Below are positions 22,246 through 33,618 of a stretch of 64,000 nucleotides of DNA, piece after piece. This DNA is from Oxytricha trifallax (lineage: Eukaryota > Ciliophora > Spirotrichea > Sporadotrichida > Oxytrichidae), in contig ARYC01001125.1 in NCBI GenBank assembly GCA_000711775.1, forward strand, positions 1 through 64,000, read 5' to 3'. A model generated the notes under the pieces. The model had not been told where the DNA came from, ran no database searches, and saw nothing but the letters and a program-made list of their open reading frames with translations. The first letter of the stretch is position 1, and each line of letters begins with the position of its first letter. The translations under genes and the position numbers were made by a program.

Positions 22246-24246
22246 TCATTTTAGATTTATCTTTTTTCTTGAAGATTTAGTATGAGACATATAGCTTGAG
22301 CTCTTTCCGGCTTATGTGCTACCACCAATTGATAAATCTTCATATGCACCTTTCTTATAATTAAATTAAGAATTATGATTTATTAGATTTCTCAAATTTA
22401 ATTTTAATTGATGTTTAGAATTCTCTTGTATACTACTTAGTCTGAAATTGAGATTGATTTTCTTTAAACAAGCTCACATTAGATCTTTTTAATGGGGATT
22501 TTTCATTAATCACAGATGCATAAGGATTAATTGAATTTTTATCCAAACCATACATGGTATTCGTCATTGCAAACGAATTTGTCTTTTTATGAGTAGTTCT
22601 GCTTTTTAAGTTTGAACTTAAGTAATTATTCCTTTTTATGTCAAGAACTCTTTACCATTCCTTCAATTACTCATTATCGGATATTTTATGACTAAAAAAG
22701 TAATTATATATATATATATATAATTAACTTACTCTTTGTTTTGAACTTTGTCATTTGATGCAAAGTATACAGATTAAAACTAGTTGCTCTTATCTTTAAA
22801 AGGTGTTTCGAAATCTTCTCTCTTTAAAGTCATTATAGATTCCACAAAAGAATTTTCAATTTGCTTTGTAGTAGAAAAAACACTCTCCCCAAGACCATAA
22901 TTATTGAAACTAAAGCTTTGATTTTAATTGTGTGAGATTTAGTTGATTCTTGATTCTGGAACTGAATCTTAATAAGTGTCATACTAAACTGTATTATTTA
23001 AATTTATATTAGTTCTTGATTTTACTTATGAAACTGTAGGTGCGATTTATGCTTTTAAATTGTTATACTTTTGTTTTATAAGTTTTTAAGTACTACTTAA
23101 TGGACTTTTTGAAAGGGATTATTAAGCTTTTTTATCTGTCCATCTTCCTTATACATTTACTTGGTAACCTTAATTTCTGAGATATTCCAATATTTGCTAA
23201 GATTTATTGCTATTGTTTTTATCTTTTATTTATAGATTAATATGCTAGTTTTATTGTGATAATGATTCGGAAATTTATAGTAAATCAACTTTTGAGCATA
23301 AGTTTTCTATATCTTATTTCTGCAAAGAACCTGAGCCATTACTTTTAATATGAATATCAAGAATTGTTTAATTATTTTGGGATTCTTACGGCATCCTTAA
23401 AATATTAGTATGTTGCATATGAGGAGGCTAGTACTTGTCCTAAAAATCTTCAAGTGTTTCATTTCTATTATATAAGTTTAATGAGTTATTAGCACTAGTT
23501 TGAAAGTCCTACTTAATCTTTTAATCAATGCTCTGATTTGCTTTGCTTTAAATACAACCTGCAAATATCTTGCTTTCTAACTACTTAATTCTTTATTCTT
23601 AGCATAGAATGTCTGACTATATAAGTTGAGAAATTTCACTCTAAAGATTTTTCTTTTAATTCTTAAAGTCTCTCTGAAATTAATTTGGTTCTCTTATTTA
23701 ATAAAGTCTCATCTCTTCACATTCGGGGTTTATGGCTAACTTTGCAGACATACCTTTCATGCCACATTTAGATCTGATAGCTGAATACTCCTTCAAATTT
23801 TATTCACTGATTTTGAGCTATATTTCTGAAGTTAATTCATTTCTATTAGGAGTCTTTGATAGTGGGTACTTCTAATCGATTCTCAATGGACTAAAGGATG
23901 TTTAATGCTATTTCATTTCATTTTTGTAATTCTATCTCATTTGCTCTTACTAATCAAGGATCTAATCACCGAATCTTCTCTTAACAAGCTAATAATTACT
24001 ATGAAATCTCTAGTCACTTTCCCCATCACATATTAAAAAGTTTGATCTGTAAGTGTCATTGAACCGTATTTAGCATATTTCCTTTTTATCTTTGTATGTC
24101 TATTCAAGAGGGAACAAACTGTTCTATGACTTAGATCTAATTGCAGTGTTTCTAGAGGTGAAAGAATTATCTGTTGGTAACAAGCTATCATGAGCTAAAA
24201 TATTAGTATTGTACTCTAAGAGTTTTCTAGCTTTGGCTTCAGTCAT
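22246..24246 (-). CDS. Q/N/S-rich protein, function unknown
   Basis: ATG 24244-24246 (MTEAKARKLLEYNTN) to TGA 22246-22248, about 640 residues. The frame is free of TGA for more than 1.5 kb, which strongly supports coding. The product is dominated by Gln, Asn, Ser and Lys with no recognised domain; helical coiled-coil stretches are likely (near CEEMRLYQIREPNQFQRDFK). A GT-AG intron of about 42 nt near 22690-22731 contains a TA dinucleotide repeat. A second, very AT-rich gap of about 35 bp near 22345-22380 must be removed to join the last 40 codons (KKGAYEDLSIGGSTQAGKSS). Confidence 0.6.
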
Positions 24247-24520
24247 TTTTTATTTTGCGAACTTAATTTAGAATATTGAATTGAGAGTAAAATTAAAATT
24301 TAATTTTAAGCGAATATATTTGTTCAGGAATTTTTAGGAATTAGTTCTTGTTGATACTGAGAATAGACAAAAATAGATATACATAATAAAGCAACTAGAT
24401 TATATTTAGATTGTATAGAAAGGAAAATTTGAGGGCAAAGGTTAATATATATTAAATCAAAAAGTTTAAATTTAAAATCATCCTCCATTTTTAATTTTGA
24501 TATTAATCCTCTATAAGATT

Positions 24521-25909
24521 TCAACAGATTTCATCTGAAAAGAGATTTGGGTTTATTAATGCTCTCAATCCACTATATGTAATTTATATTTATTTATAAT
24601 GCATCCACTGAGGTATATAAGCTAAATACATAAATTCCCCAGTAACTATAGTCCTCCAGCCTTTCTTTTTATTATAGTTACATAGCGCTAAAATAGTTGT
24701 GAATAACTCTTCAAAGTGAAACCTCAGCCTTACTTAGGATAACTAATGTAATTCAATATAAAATAAACTAAAAAGCTTTCAATTTATAATGATAAAATTG
24801 AGAAATATTTCAGATTCTTTGAATTCTAATCTACTAGAAAGGTATAAATCCAAATAATACCAAGCTCTCCTGAAATAAGTAGACAATTCTTCCTCATTAA
24901 TTTTACCAGGCTCCCATATACAAATCGATTATTCGATTTCATCTGCCTCACATTCATGATTCTATTATGTTTCGATTATTTACTACCCCACTTAATTAGA
25001 ATGATTTCTAACGTTGCTGTATGACGATAATAAATTCTTGGCTTGTGACGACTCTAATTCTTAATTTATTTTACTATCGGCTATTCTCTATGAAAATTAA
25101 TTTGATTTGATTTTTTATTTCAAGTCTGGGATCTTAGCTTGTGCAGTAATTTCATCAATTTTGATAACCTTAAATCTAGTATCCTTTTATTTGTGAATAT
25201 TGCAGAATTAATAAAAAGGCACTAAACGATTAAATTTGGCTATAACTTTTTATATGAATAATTGTCAATCTATTTTCATCAAGGTGCTTATAAGTATGAG
25301 AACGCAAAGTTCTTACCCCTACTGATTTTTTATTTTAATTATTATTTTAATTATTACTGGGATAAAATAACCATAGGGAAATATTTTGAAATTTAAGCTT
25401 TGATAATTGATTAAATCGATGAGGATATTTTTTATTAACTATATTAAGAATTTAATCCAAAATTTTGCTTTTTATTGAAATTTTTAAGTAGAAAGTATCT
25501 TTAGTGATAAATTTTCAATTAAATTAGCTACATAGACATAAAAATAGAAAATCATATTCATTGCCTAATCAAGTTCGAATTATCCCTTTTTAGAAATAAA
25601 ATAAATAAACTCTAATTCCGAAAAAATACCTTTAATACTTTAAAATTTATTTTAAAAATCTCTTGTTTAATCAATATTATTTCCTCGTTAAGTTTATACT
25701 TAAGTTTCTTACGATATCTATTATTCAAATTCTTGAGATTATTGACTATATAATTCTTTCGGATTTTTGTAATAAATATCATCGTTGTCTTCACATTAAT
25801 TCTGGAAAATTTTATCTGGTGGTTCATTAAACTCATTTTGATTACAATCTAATAAAGCTGGAAATCCTATAGTTTTTTAAGAATTATTGGTTTCAGCCTG
25901 ATTCTCCAT
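24521..25909 (-). CDS. Possible ELM2-like chromatin protein
   Basis: ATG 25907-25909 (MENQAETNNSQKTIGFP). Segments: 25909 to about 25600 (acidic/Gln-rich); about 25320-25250 (VRTLRSHTYKHLDENRLT); about 25195-24830; and about 24740-24521, ending at TGA 24521-24523. The third segment holds FKVIKIDEITAQAKIPDL, then CIWEPGKINEEELSTYFRRA, resembling an ELM2 domain (short basic lead-in, I/P-rich strand, then WxP with an acidic helix) as in MTA/CoREST proteins. Known: ELM2 domains recruit histone deacetylases. The match is by eye only. Gaps between segments are AT-rich probable IESs with unresolved edges. Confidence 0.45.
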
Positions 25910-26063
25910 TTAATTTAATAAATTATAGACTATATGTAAGGTTAAAAGTTTAACTTATAATTTAATTTATGCAAGGTTATCAAATAAGTAGAAGCTTAGT
26001 ATGGTGAATATATTTAAACATTTTTACTACTATAACGAGTATAAATAATTCAACAACTTTTAA

Positions 26064-27018
26064 TCACTCCATAGAGGCTTAATAAGGATATGAATATTTC
26101 CTCTAATTGCTTGCTTAATTGCTGACACGGCCGCTTCTATCATTATGCTAAACTTGCGAATTGTAGTGATTTTAGCCTTCTAGGTTGTTCTAGTTTTACT
26201 GTCTAGAATACTGCTATTGTTAGTAATGTATAAAGCTATTTGCTCCTGTCGACACGAAGACCCCACTTTAATTTTGGATTCCTACTGGTGTATGTCCCTA
26301 GTAAATGGTCTGGCCTTGGTATAATATTTGACTGTTGTCTGCACTGTCAAGGACCTGAGTCACGTTTGATCTTAAGTTCTATTAGTGAAGATGTTGAGCA
26401 TTTAATATGGTATTTGAGTGATTCAACATAGAATTGTAAAAACTAGCGCTCTGACTTGTGTTGTAAATATTTTGAGAGATTCTGTTGTCTTAAGTTCCTT
26501 TGAAAGTTTAGCTATGTTCGTTCATGTCATTGAAGTAATAATCGTGGGATTGATACTTGAACTGTTGATATATCATATTAATCAAACTAACGAACATGAT
26601 TGCTGATACAATAAAAAATAAAACATTTATTTTATCATTATTTCGCTGATGCTATTCCTAAGAATGATCCAGGAAGCTACATAATTATTAATTATGAAAA
26701 ATCATAATCCTCCTTCCCAGTACACTTCTCATAAAATCTACTTCTAGTTGGTTAATTTAAAGTATTATTTGTCTAAGTGCTTTCATTTTACTATTAAGTT
26801 TATTAGAACTCATTTTATGATTCTACTTTTGAATTTTTCTCTTAGAGTACTAAAGGATTCATCATGCTTATTATCAATTGAGAATCTTTATTTGGAAAGT
26901 ATTAATCGCTATATCCAGTTTTATTCTGTAGTATTTCTTTCATTTATTCGCACTCTTTTTAAGTAAAAATTAAGCCCTCATATTCAGTGATGATCCTCTT
27001 ACAGTCATTCTTTAGCAT
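26064..27018 (-). CDS. Asn/Gln/Ser-rich protein, function unknown
   Basis: Two coding blocks in one direction: 27018-26642 (MLKNDCKRIITEYEGLIFTQ, ending in a frame closed by TGA) and about 26606-26064 (Gln/Asn/Ser-rich, no TGA for 180 codons, e.g. HSQTFKGTQDNRISQNIY). About 35 bp of AT-rich sequence between them (about 26605-26640) must be removed; the pointer is not resolved. The first block is predicted helical and acidic, the second disordered. No family recognised. Composition (GC-richer than flanks, no TGA) is the main support. Confidence 0.5.
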
Positions 27019-27599
27019 ATTTTAATAAATTGAATCATGAGTGTATGCCAACGAGTTGGAAAGTAGAGTGAAATAAGTCAAAATAAAAACTACCAAATTA
27101 ATTGACAATGAATTTAGGGAAGACATTATTCTTTGAAATTTATCTATAAATAATTTGTAATTTAAAAGAATAATATTAGGTTTAATTTTTTAAGATAAGA
27201 ATCAATCATTAAAGGGATAAGACCTATATCTTTTGGCAAATAACTTATTTTATAATGTTTGTTGAATCATAAAACTACAAAAAAATATATACCACTATTA
27301 TAAGTAATTTTCATATTAAAATTAAGAGGTAATATCTACTAACAAATATATTTTAAAACAACTTTATTAAGGAAATTAAAGACTGTCAATAATTTTGATA
27401 TAATTAAGTTTATTGCGATAAAATATTGTAATAGTTTTATATAAAAAAATAAATTTGGATTTATTTTATGTTTATTCAATACTCATATCCTCTGATGTTT
27501 ATATTTTATAGATAACAATCCCAATGAAGAATCACTACTGTGAATCTCAAATATTTAACCCCTTCTTGAGTGAAAATACTTCGGAGTTGCCACTAATGC
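27019..27599. other. AT-rich spacer
   Basis: About 580 bp, above 75% AT by eye, no supportable gene. Confidence 0.5.
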
Positions 27600-28300
27600 T
27601 CACTCTAAATAGCCATACAGCATATACAATTAAAATTTATATGAAACACTAAAAAATTACACACTTTTTTATAGTACGAAGACTGATATGACAAGAACTA
27701 GCAAAGCAAAGATTTCCCAGTGCATGCCATTGTTGTTTCTCAAGCTTCCAGAGTTATTGTGATTTTTTTCTAGTACTTCTGGCTTCTAATTTTGCTGATT
27801 GACGATGTTCTCATCTGTAGTCACAATTATAACATCTTTATTTGAAATAACTTGCTCGTCAGTGACTTTGAAAAATTAATCAATAATTTATCATAGTTTG
27901 CTTATAATTTTGAAAGAGTCCTTGTTATCTGATGATACGGGTGAAGCCTTAGTGGGGAAGTACTAATCAATTATCTTTTTGTAGACCACTTTGTCGCTGA
28001 CTCGAATAACGTCATTGTTTGGAGAGGCATTTAAGTGATCAAACTCAGAAATCGTAACTTAACTAGGCATGTCTCTTCTGTAGACTATTGCGAATACATT
28101 CACAAGCAAGACGAATGCGATAGCGAAAATCACAGTGAGCTTAAGGTTTCTGTCTTCACTTGCATCTGGGTGTTTAGGGCTCACTGGCTTTAAGAATGGA
28201 GAGCTAGTGGGCTCTGAAGTTTCATAATAGTTTAAGGGGGTGGATATATTATAGGAGATTTTAAAATTTTGTGCTAAATTAGAATGTAATGAATTTAAAT
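27600..28300 (-). CDS. Membrane protein with two predicted transmembrane helices
   Basis: The frame is TGA-free from about 28300 to 27600-27602, except for one TGA in a 21-bp repeat-flanked insert (27890-27910). Two hydrophobic helices bracket a hydrophilic loop: LTVIFAIAFVLLVNVFAIVY (about 28150-28090) and HWEIFALLVLVISVFVL (about 27730-27680). The loop is rich in Val, Asp and Ser (FDHLNASPNNDVIRVSDK). The 5' end is not resolved: no ATG in frame downstream of a possible splice donor near 28310. No family recognised. Confidence 0.5.
27890..27910. other. 21-bp IES with 7-bp pointer ATAATTT
   Basis: ATAATTT at 27883-27889 and 27904-27910. The unit is exactly 21 bp and contains the only TGA in this part of the frame. 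Excision joins FKII to DQFFKVTDEQ. Confidence 0.65.
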
Positions 28301-29283
28301 TAAAGAGTACTTACGCTTTTAGAATCTTTATTTTTAAGCCTTAAACAATAATACGAAGAGGTTTAGATAAAATTTTAAGCTATTTTTTTATTTTTACTTT
28401 ACCAAATACTAAATATGCAAACTAATATGTTAACTATAAAACATGATAAATTTGATTGACCTTATAATTTTAGTTTAAGAGAGTAGTAGGTTTGTAAGAA
28501 TCTGATTTCATTTTACTATGGTATCAATATTTTATAATATTTATTAATATGAGAAAACTAGTCAATTTACCTAATATACGTAATTGAAATTTGATAAATT
28601 AATTTATATGCAAATTTAAGAAAAATATATATGGTGATATATTTTACCTCAATATGTTTAATATTATTACGAATAAGTCACCTTCGCCCATATTTCTGAT
28701 GTCCAATCATTAAAATGAGAAAATATATTAGCAATAGAAAAGATGAACTTTTTGTACAAATGTATTATTTACTTTTTTGAATTATACATTATTAAATAAA
28801 TAAATATTTGGTGAAGGATACCAATCAACTGAGAAAGTTTATCTCAATATATCAGCTAGCTTATATGTTTAATAAAAAATAAGGAATTCTTATTTAACAC
28901 AAAGTCATTAAATTTTATAATTGTAATATAGCTATATAGTCATTGTTATATACAAGAGATTTATTTGAAGGCAATTTATAGAAACATTGTTAATCTTTTT
29001 TTAATAAATTTATTGAAAACCCATTTTTTTTTTAACAATTAATTTTCTGAAAATGTTTCTTTTTATAGAAAACCTATTTTCTTTGTTAAACAGTTATCAA
29101 GTATTATAATATAAAATTATGGTGCGATTGCAAAAAAATTCCTTTATAGTAAACTAGATTTCTATATGTTTTTTACTTTATTTAAGTCTAAATAAATTAG
29201 CCCAAATATCTTTATAACTTAGCTTTATGATTCGAAAATTGTACAAAAATTTAGAATACCTATTATACAAATAAAAAATGGAA
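28301..29283. other. AT-rich spacer
   Basis: Nearly 1 kb with many homopolymer A/T runs and stops in every frame. Nothing supportable. Confidence 0.5.
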
Positions 29284-29520
29284 ATGTCTAGTAAAGTGTT
29301 TCATCTTCTTCATCACCATAGTCATTTTCATCCTCAAGCATTTTTACAGTTTCCTGTTCCCCTCCTTGAGTGTCCCTGCATAGGACAAGTCTTGTGGCAC
29401 CTGTAGTCTTACTAGGTAGGGCCACTATAAAATAAAATTTAAAGATATACTTTTTGAAACATAAATTTTAAGAGAGTGCAATACTTCCACCTGCGTCTGA
29501 TCTATACGAATACGTTTTAA
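29284..29520 (-). CDS. Possible short coding segment, unknown product
   Basis: A GC-richer island in AT-rich surroundings. On the minus strand the frame reads KTYSYRSDAGGS, then an AT-rich possible intron, then VALPSKTTGATRLVLCRDTQ followed by an acidic stretch (EDENDYGDEEDETLYQ). No start or stop can be fixed. It may be the last segment of a small gene. Confidence 0.3.
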
Positions 29521-30102
29521 TAATATAACTTTTTGATTTAATTTAATGATTTTCTATTAAAAAAAATCATAAATGCTCAACTTCATCCCTCCATCTTAAT
29601 CATTTTAACCTATACTTTTCATAATTATATTGTATAAAATACTTATCTATATCTTTATAGATTATGAATATTTATAATTGTTTATGAAAATCATAATAAT
29701 CAGAGTGATGATGTATATTCAAAGTATAATTATTTTTTAAAATTAAAATCAAAAGAAAAGTTAACAATTAATTTTTATATTATTAATTAAAACTGATGGA
29801 GAATATAATGATTTTTATATTATATACAATTTATTTATTAACTTACTTTTTTTGAAACAAGATAGATACAAAATAGTTCATACTATACAGATTACTTATT
29901 CGATTTTAATAAGTTTATTTTAGATGATAAGAGTTTGGGGATATAGGATGGTTACTTAGAAAAATTTGGCCTTTAAGGAATAAGTCTCAATATCTAAAAT
30001 ATGGTTATTTTAATGTAAATTATTTCTCATCAGGAAGTATTATCAAATTTCATTCTAAATTTTAATATGTTGATATAAATTATTTCTGGTAATTAATTTG
30101 GT
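29521..30102. other. AT-rich spacer
   Basis: About 580 bp, no supportable gene. Confidence 0.45.
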
Positions 30103-31306
30103 TCAAATAATGAATGGGAACATAGCTTTTCTGCGTCTTGGATAATCTTTGAAGTCTTGTCTATATCTCTTGTGCTTCTTGAGAGCCCAATCCACCATCT
30201 GGAATGTAGATACAGCCAAGAAGATATAAGCTATATTAGTGATTAATAATCTTATTATAAAAAAATAGAATAATTTAGCTTACCTCCAACTGATTGAGCT
30301 TAAATGGCAAACATGAGCCAGCAGAGTGACTCCCAGAAATAGTTAGCGCAGCTGACTAATCCAAAACCCCAACCCTTTGGGATACCTCTCTCAGTGGTTC
30401 CTGGTCTTCTTAAATTCTTAAGAGTGATGTGGGTCATTAAGTTAAAGAATTCAAAGAGAATGAAAAGCCCACCAATGATATAATAATGTGTTTGAGTTGC
30501 CCATGATGGTGCGGTGTAGTCTGGGTGGAGGAAGAAATACATGTTTATAAAACCAAAGATAAACCAATAATGAGCGCAATTCTTGAATAAGTTGAAGAAG
30601 GGCATTCATAAAAGTTGATTAAAAAAGCATAGATTCTATCTGTTATATTTCATTTATAATTAAGAATTGTATCATTAGAGAATCTATGAACGAAAAGAGT
30701 CTCAAGTTCTCTCTTAAGGTAATGTCCAACAACCATAGCTAGTCCTAATTTTTAGTTGAACTGCAACTTCTCTTTTCCGTAGATTTATTTCTGGAATACA
30801 GCCAATATAACTGAAATCAAAATAGGGCCAAAATACTCAATCAAGAAGACCTATTATGGTAAATTTAAGGATATACAAATAAAACTTACTGCTTTCCATG
30901 AGATCTAAGGACCAAGATCTTTGAAGAACAACTTTATTTTTTAGTCAGAGCCTATATATTATTAGCTTTGAAAATTATATGTTACAATAATCATGTAAAG
31001 TCTTCTTCTTATCTGTAAGAGCTGGACCTCTAACATCTCCGACTGTTAATCTAACTCTGTGCACGCTTAATTTCTTCTTTTCTATAAACCAAATCATTAA
31101 TAACCCGCTATCTTCAATAAAATTGGAAATATATGAGGTATTTTAAAATTTAAAGCTCTTAACATACTTAAAGTTGCACATTCTTTGATAAGAATCTTTT
31201 TGAATTCTTCAACAGTAGCGTAAGCTGGAATCTTTTGGAATTCAATTATTTGTTTTCCATTTCTATCGACAACTTCGATAGATTTGTCTGCTGGCACCTC
31301 CGACAT
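30103..31306 (-). CDS. Very-long-chain enoyl-CoA reductase (TECR/TSC13)
   Basis: ATG 31304-31306 (MSEVPADKSIEVVDRNGKQ) to TGA 30103-30105, about 300 residues. A ubiquitin-like N-terminus is followed by KDLGPQISWKAVFLIEYFGP (about 30920-30840), GHYLKRELETLFVHRFSNDT, NLFKNCAHYWFIFGF, GIPKGWGFGLVSCANYFWES, and a C-terminus KHKRYRQDFKDYPRRRKAMF. These are the steroid-5-alpha-reductase-type domain signatures of TECR. Known: it catalyses the last reduction in very-long-chain fatty-acid elongation in the ER, and it is multi-pass. Introns include one of about 34 nt near 30950-30985 and GTAAG-type introns near 30855-30895 and 30235-30285. IES at 30607-30668. Confidence 0.93.
30607..30668. other. IES in TECR gene, pointer ATT
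   Basis: 62 bp between ATT at 30604-30606 and ATT at 30666-30668. Excision joins HRFSNDT to MPFFNLFKNC, conserved in TECR. Confidence 0.75.
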
Positions 31307-31453
31307 ATTTCAATAAAAGATATATTAAATTATAACAATAGATAATTAAAATTAATATTAAACTAAGGATATAAGCATTTTAAATTTAAATTAACTATAA
31401 AGTTTTTATTATAAGTTAAAGATCAATCAAAGCCCTAATTACTGTCAGGTCTT

Positions 31454-32008
31454 TCAAAAATTAAAAGAAACAAAATCGCTATTAATTTTGCGAGGATTTT
31501 GATTAAACCTATAGTCATCATGATTAAAATTATCTAGTTTCAAATCACTTCTATTATTGCCTATATTTAATAATCCGTTCCCAATTAGTTTATCAGAGTT
31601 TCTACGTTTCATGAGTCCTAGGGGTGTGTTAGCGAAAGGCCTGTCATATCCTACAGCAATAGGGGTTAGAGGGAGTTATAAATTTCGTCCCATATTCCCT
31701 AGATTCGAAGGGTTTGGAGTAGAAATGAGGTCAGGGTCCCTGAAAGCATTAGGTGCGTAATCTATTGGTTTTTAGCTAATTACTGGTAGTTACATTAGTG
31801 GTTTATAGTTCTAACCTTGAGTTTGAACATTATTAGGAGGTCCAAAGATATCGAATGATTTGTTCTTATTGTTTTTTGGCTTGTGAAGGAGCTTCTTTTT
31901 TTGTTTTAATTTAGGTTTTTATAATGGTGATTTGATTGGCGAGGTTATTATACCTATATCCTCGAAATCTTTTCCTGGAGTCAATTCTAATTTAGGCTTT
32001 CTATTCAT
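31454..32008 (-). CDS. Pro/Asn-rich protein, function unknown
   Basis: ATG 32006-32008 (MNRKPKLELTPGKDFEDIG) to TGA 31454-31456, 184 residues, uninterrupted, GC-richer than the flanks. It is basic and rich in Pro, Asn, Leu and Lys (PLQKPKLKQKKKLLHKPK; LTPIAVGYDRPFANTPLG; RRNSDKLIGNGLLNIGNNRS). No domain recognised; it looks disordered. It is close to the end of the next upstream gene on the same strand, whose own stop is unclear. Confidence 0.5.
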
Positions 32009-32229
32009 GACAAACTGTATGAATATAAATGATTTGAATAAACTAAATGATTAATTAAAAGTATGTGTCATTCTTTAAATTTACAAACACTTTTTTCGTG
32101 AAGTTATAAAGTAAAATTGGAAACTTACAAATTAAGCAAATCTAAAATTTGATAATTAATTTATATAACAAAAGCTTAACTAAATAGTATTTAGGGTAAT
32201 TAATTTTTATAAAAAATATAAAGACTTTC

Positions 32230-33489
32230 ATATTTTAATGATTCTTGGGAGAATCATTTGAAGATAAAGTTTCATTAAAGTCATATTTTATAAGCTTTAG
32301 TGGGTTTGCTGGTTATAAAACTGCATTTATTTTTTATTTTTTGCTATTGAACATCTCCCTCTTATTCTTAATATCTCCATCTTACCCTGACATAGCGAGA
32401 GATGGCATCTTCTTAAAATTATATCCAATCTTATCATATAATAAATCCATCTCTTCTTTATCCCTGCTTTCCTTATTGTCTAACTTTTTATGCTCACTCA
32501 TAAAACTTTTGTACTTAAGTTTCTGTTTTTAAATCCTCTCTTTGTATAACTAAGCATTGATCTTTTCGTATTCAGTTTCTTTGTGAGGAACTATGTTTAA
32601 ATTCCTTAATCTCGCTATTTTCGTATAACATTCCCAGGGTCTGGTTAAATTGTCTACTTTACAAACTGTAGCTACTCTTCGCATAGATTTTGGATTCCTT
32701 CTAATTTCAATGATTGCATCCTTAATTCCCTTTAGATCTCTGTTTATTTGAGTGAAGGTATATTTTATGCAGTCTCTACATATCCGCAATTGCTATATGT
32801 TAAAGTTCACTCTGGGATTTGCTGATACATTTGGAGAAAAAGGATCAAAAGTTACGTCTGCATACTGACTCTTGCAAATTGTCAATCAATAAATGTAAAA
32901 TAATTATTTAATTAAGTTTGAGTTGTATAAAATTAAAATGCATCATCGTAAATCTAGGGATATTACTCATCTAACAATTCAAGGTCCCTTTCTCTATCAC
33001 AAAGTGATCCAACATAAAGAAAAATCTTTCCAAAAATTTCTAAGTTCATCGCTTAATTTATACACATTTAAATCAACATAGGGCATAGTGTCGAAAAATT
33101 TCATTTCAAGTTAATGAATCATATTTCCATCACAATGAGTATTAAATGCATAAAATAGTGCTAATGTGGCATCTCTAATTTCTATTTAAAATTTAAGCTA
33201 ACTTAACTTCAGTTATTTTATTTTTATAATATAGTTGGCAAATTAACAGTTCTTTTCTTTACTTACCTGTTTTGTAAGGATGTTCATAATGAAGATCTAG
33301 CTCGTCCATATATAAATTTTAGAGTAATTTTTATCTTTCTTTATCAATCAGTGAGCTTAATTCTAATAGATCAGTAACGAAAGTTCTTTATAGGTAAACG
33401 AAATACTCATTAAGTTTTTGATTCCTGAATCGCTTAAATTTAAGATTTTCCCATGGAGGGATATAGGTGTCTGACCAATTACAGCCCAT
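32230..33489 (-). CDS. Unknown protein with MGC N-terminus
   Basis: ATG 33487-33489 gives MGCNWSDTYIPPWENLKF. The MGC start is compatible with N-myristoylation/palmitoylation (inference). Blocks: 33489 to about 33268; an intron from GTAAGTAAAG; about 33175-32860; then 32863-32230 (RICRDCIKYTFTQINRDLKG; CKVDNLTRPWECYTKIARLR), ending in a Lys-rich helical tail. Two repeat-flanked inserts must be removed: 10 bp (33061-33070) and 80 bp (32864-32943). The 3' end is uncertain: no TGA occurs near the end of coding-like sequence, and the frame runs on into AT-rich DNA. No family recognised. Confidence 0.55.
32864..32943. other. IES with 5-bp pointer TGCAT
   Basis: TGCAT at 32859-32863 and 32939-32943. 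Removal of the 80-bp unit joins QIYDDA to DVTFDPFSPN in frame and eliminates a TGA. Confidence 0.7.
33061..33070. other. Candidate 10-bp micro-IES, pointer ATTTA
   Basis: ATTTA at 33056-33060 and 33066-33070. Removing one 10-bp unit shifts the frame by one and joins MPYVDLN to QAMNLEIFGKIFLYVGSL, two stretches that otherwise lie in different frames. Confidence 0.5.
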
Positions 33490-33618
33490 TTTGACGTGAT
33501 AATTACTTTTTTATTTATAGAATTTTATAATGTTTATGGAAGCAATTTAAAAATAAGATATATCATTAATTTTTAAGTATTTATATAAATTAAATCATTC
33601 AAACATTAGTACTAACTT

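Noticed and set aside
26240..26606. Two + strand ORFs of 62-63 codons
   Set aside because: Shadows of the minus-strand Q/N-rich gene, which is TGA-free for about 180 codons there.
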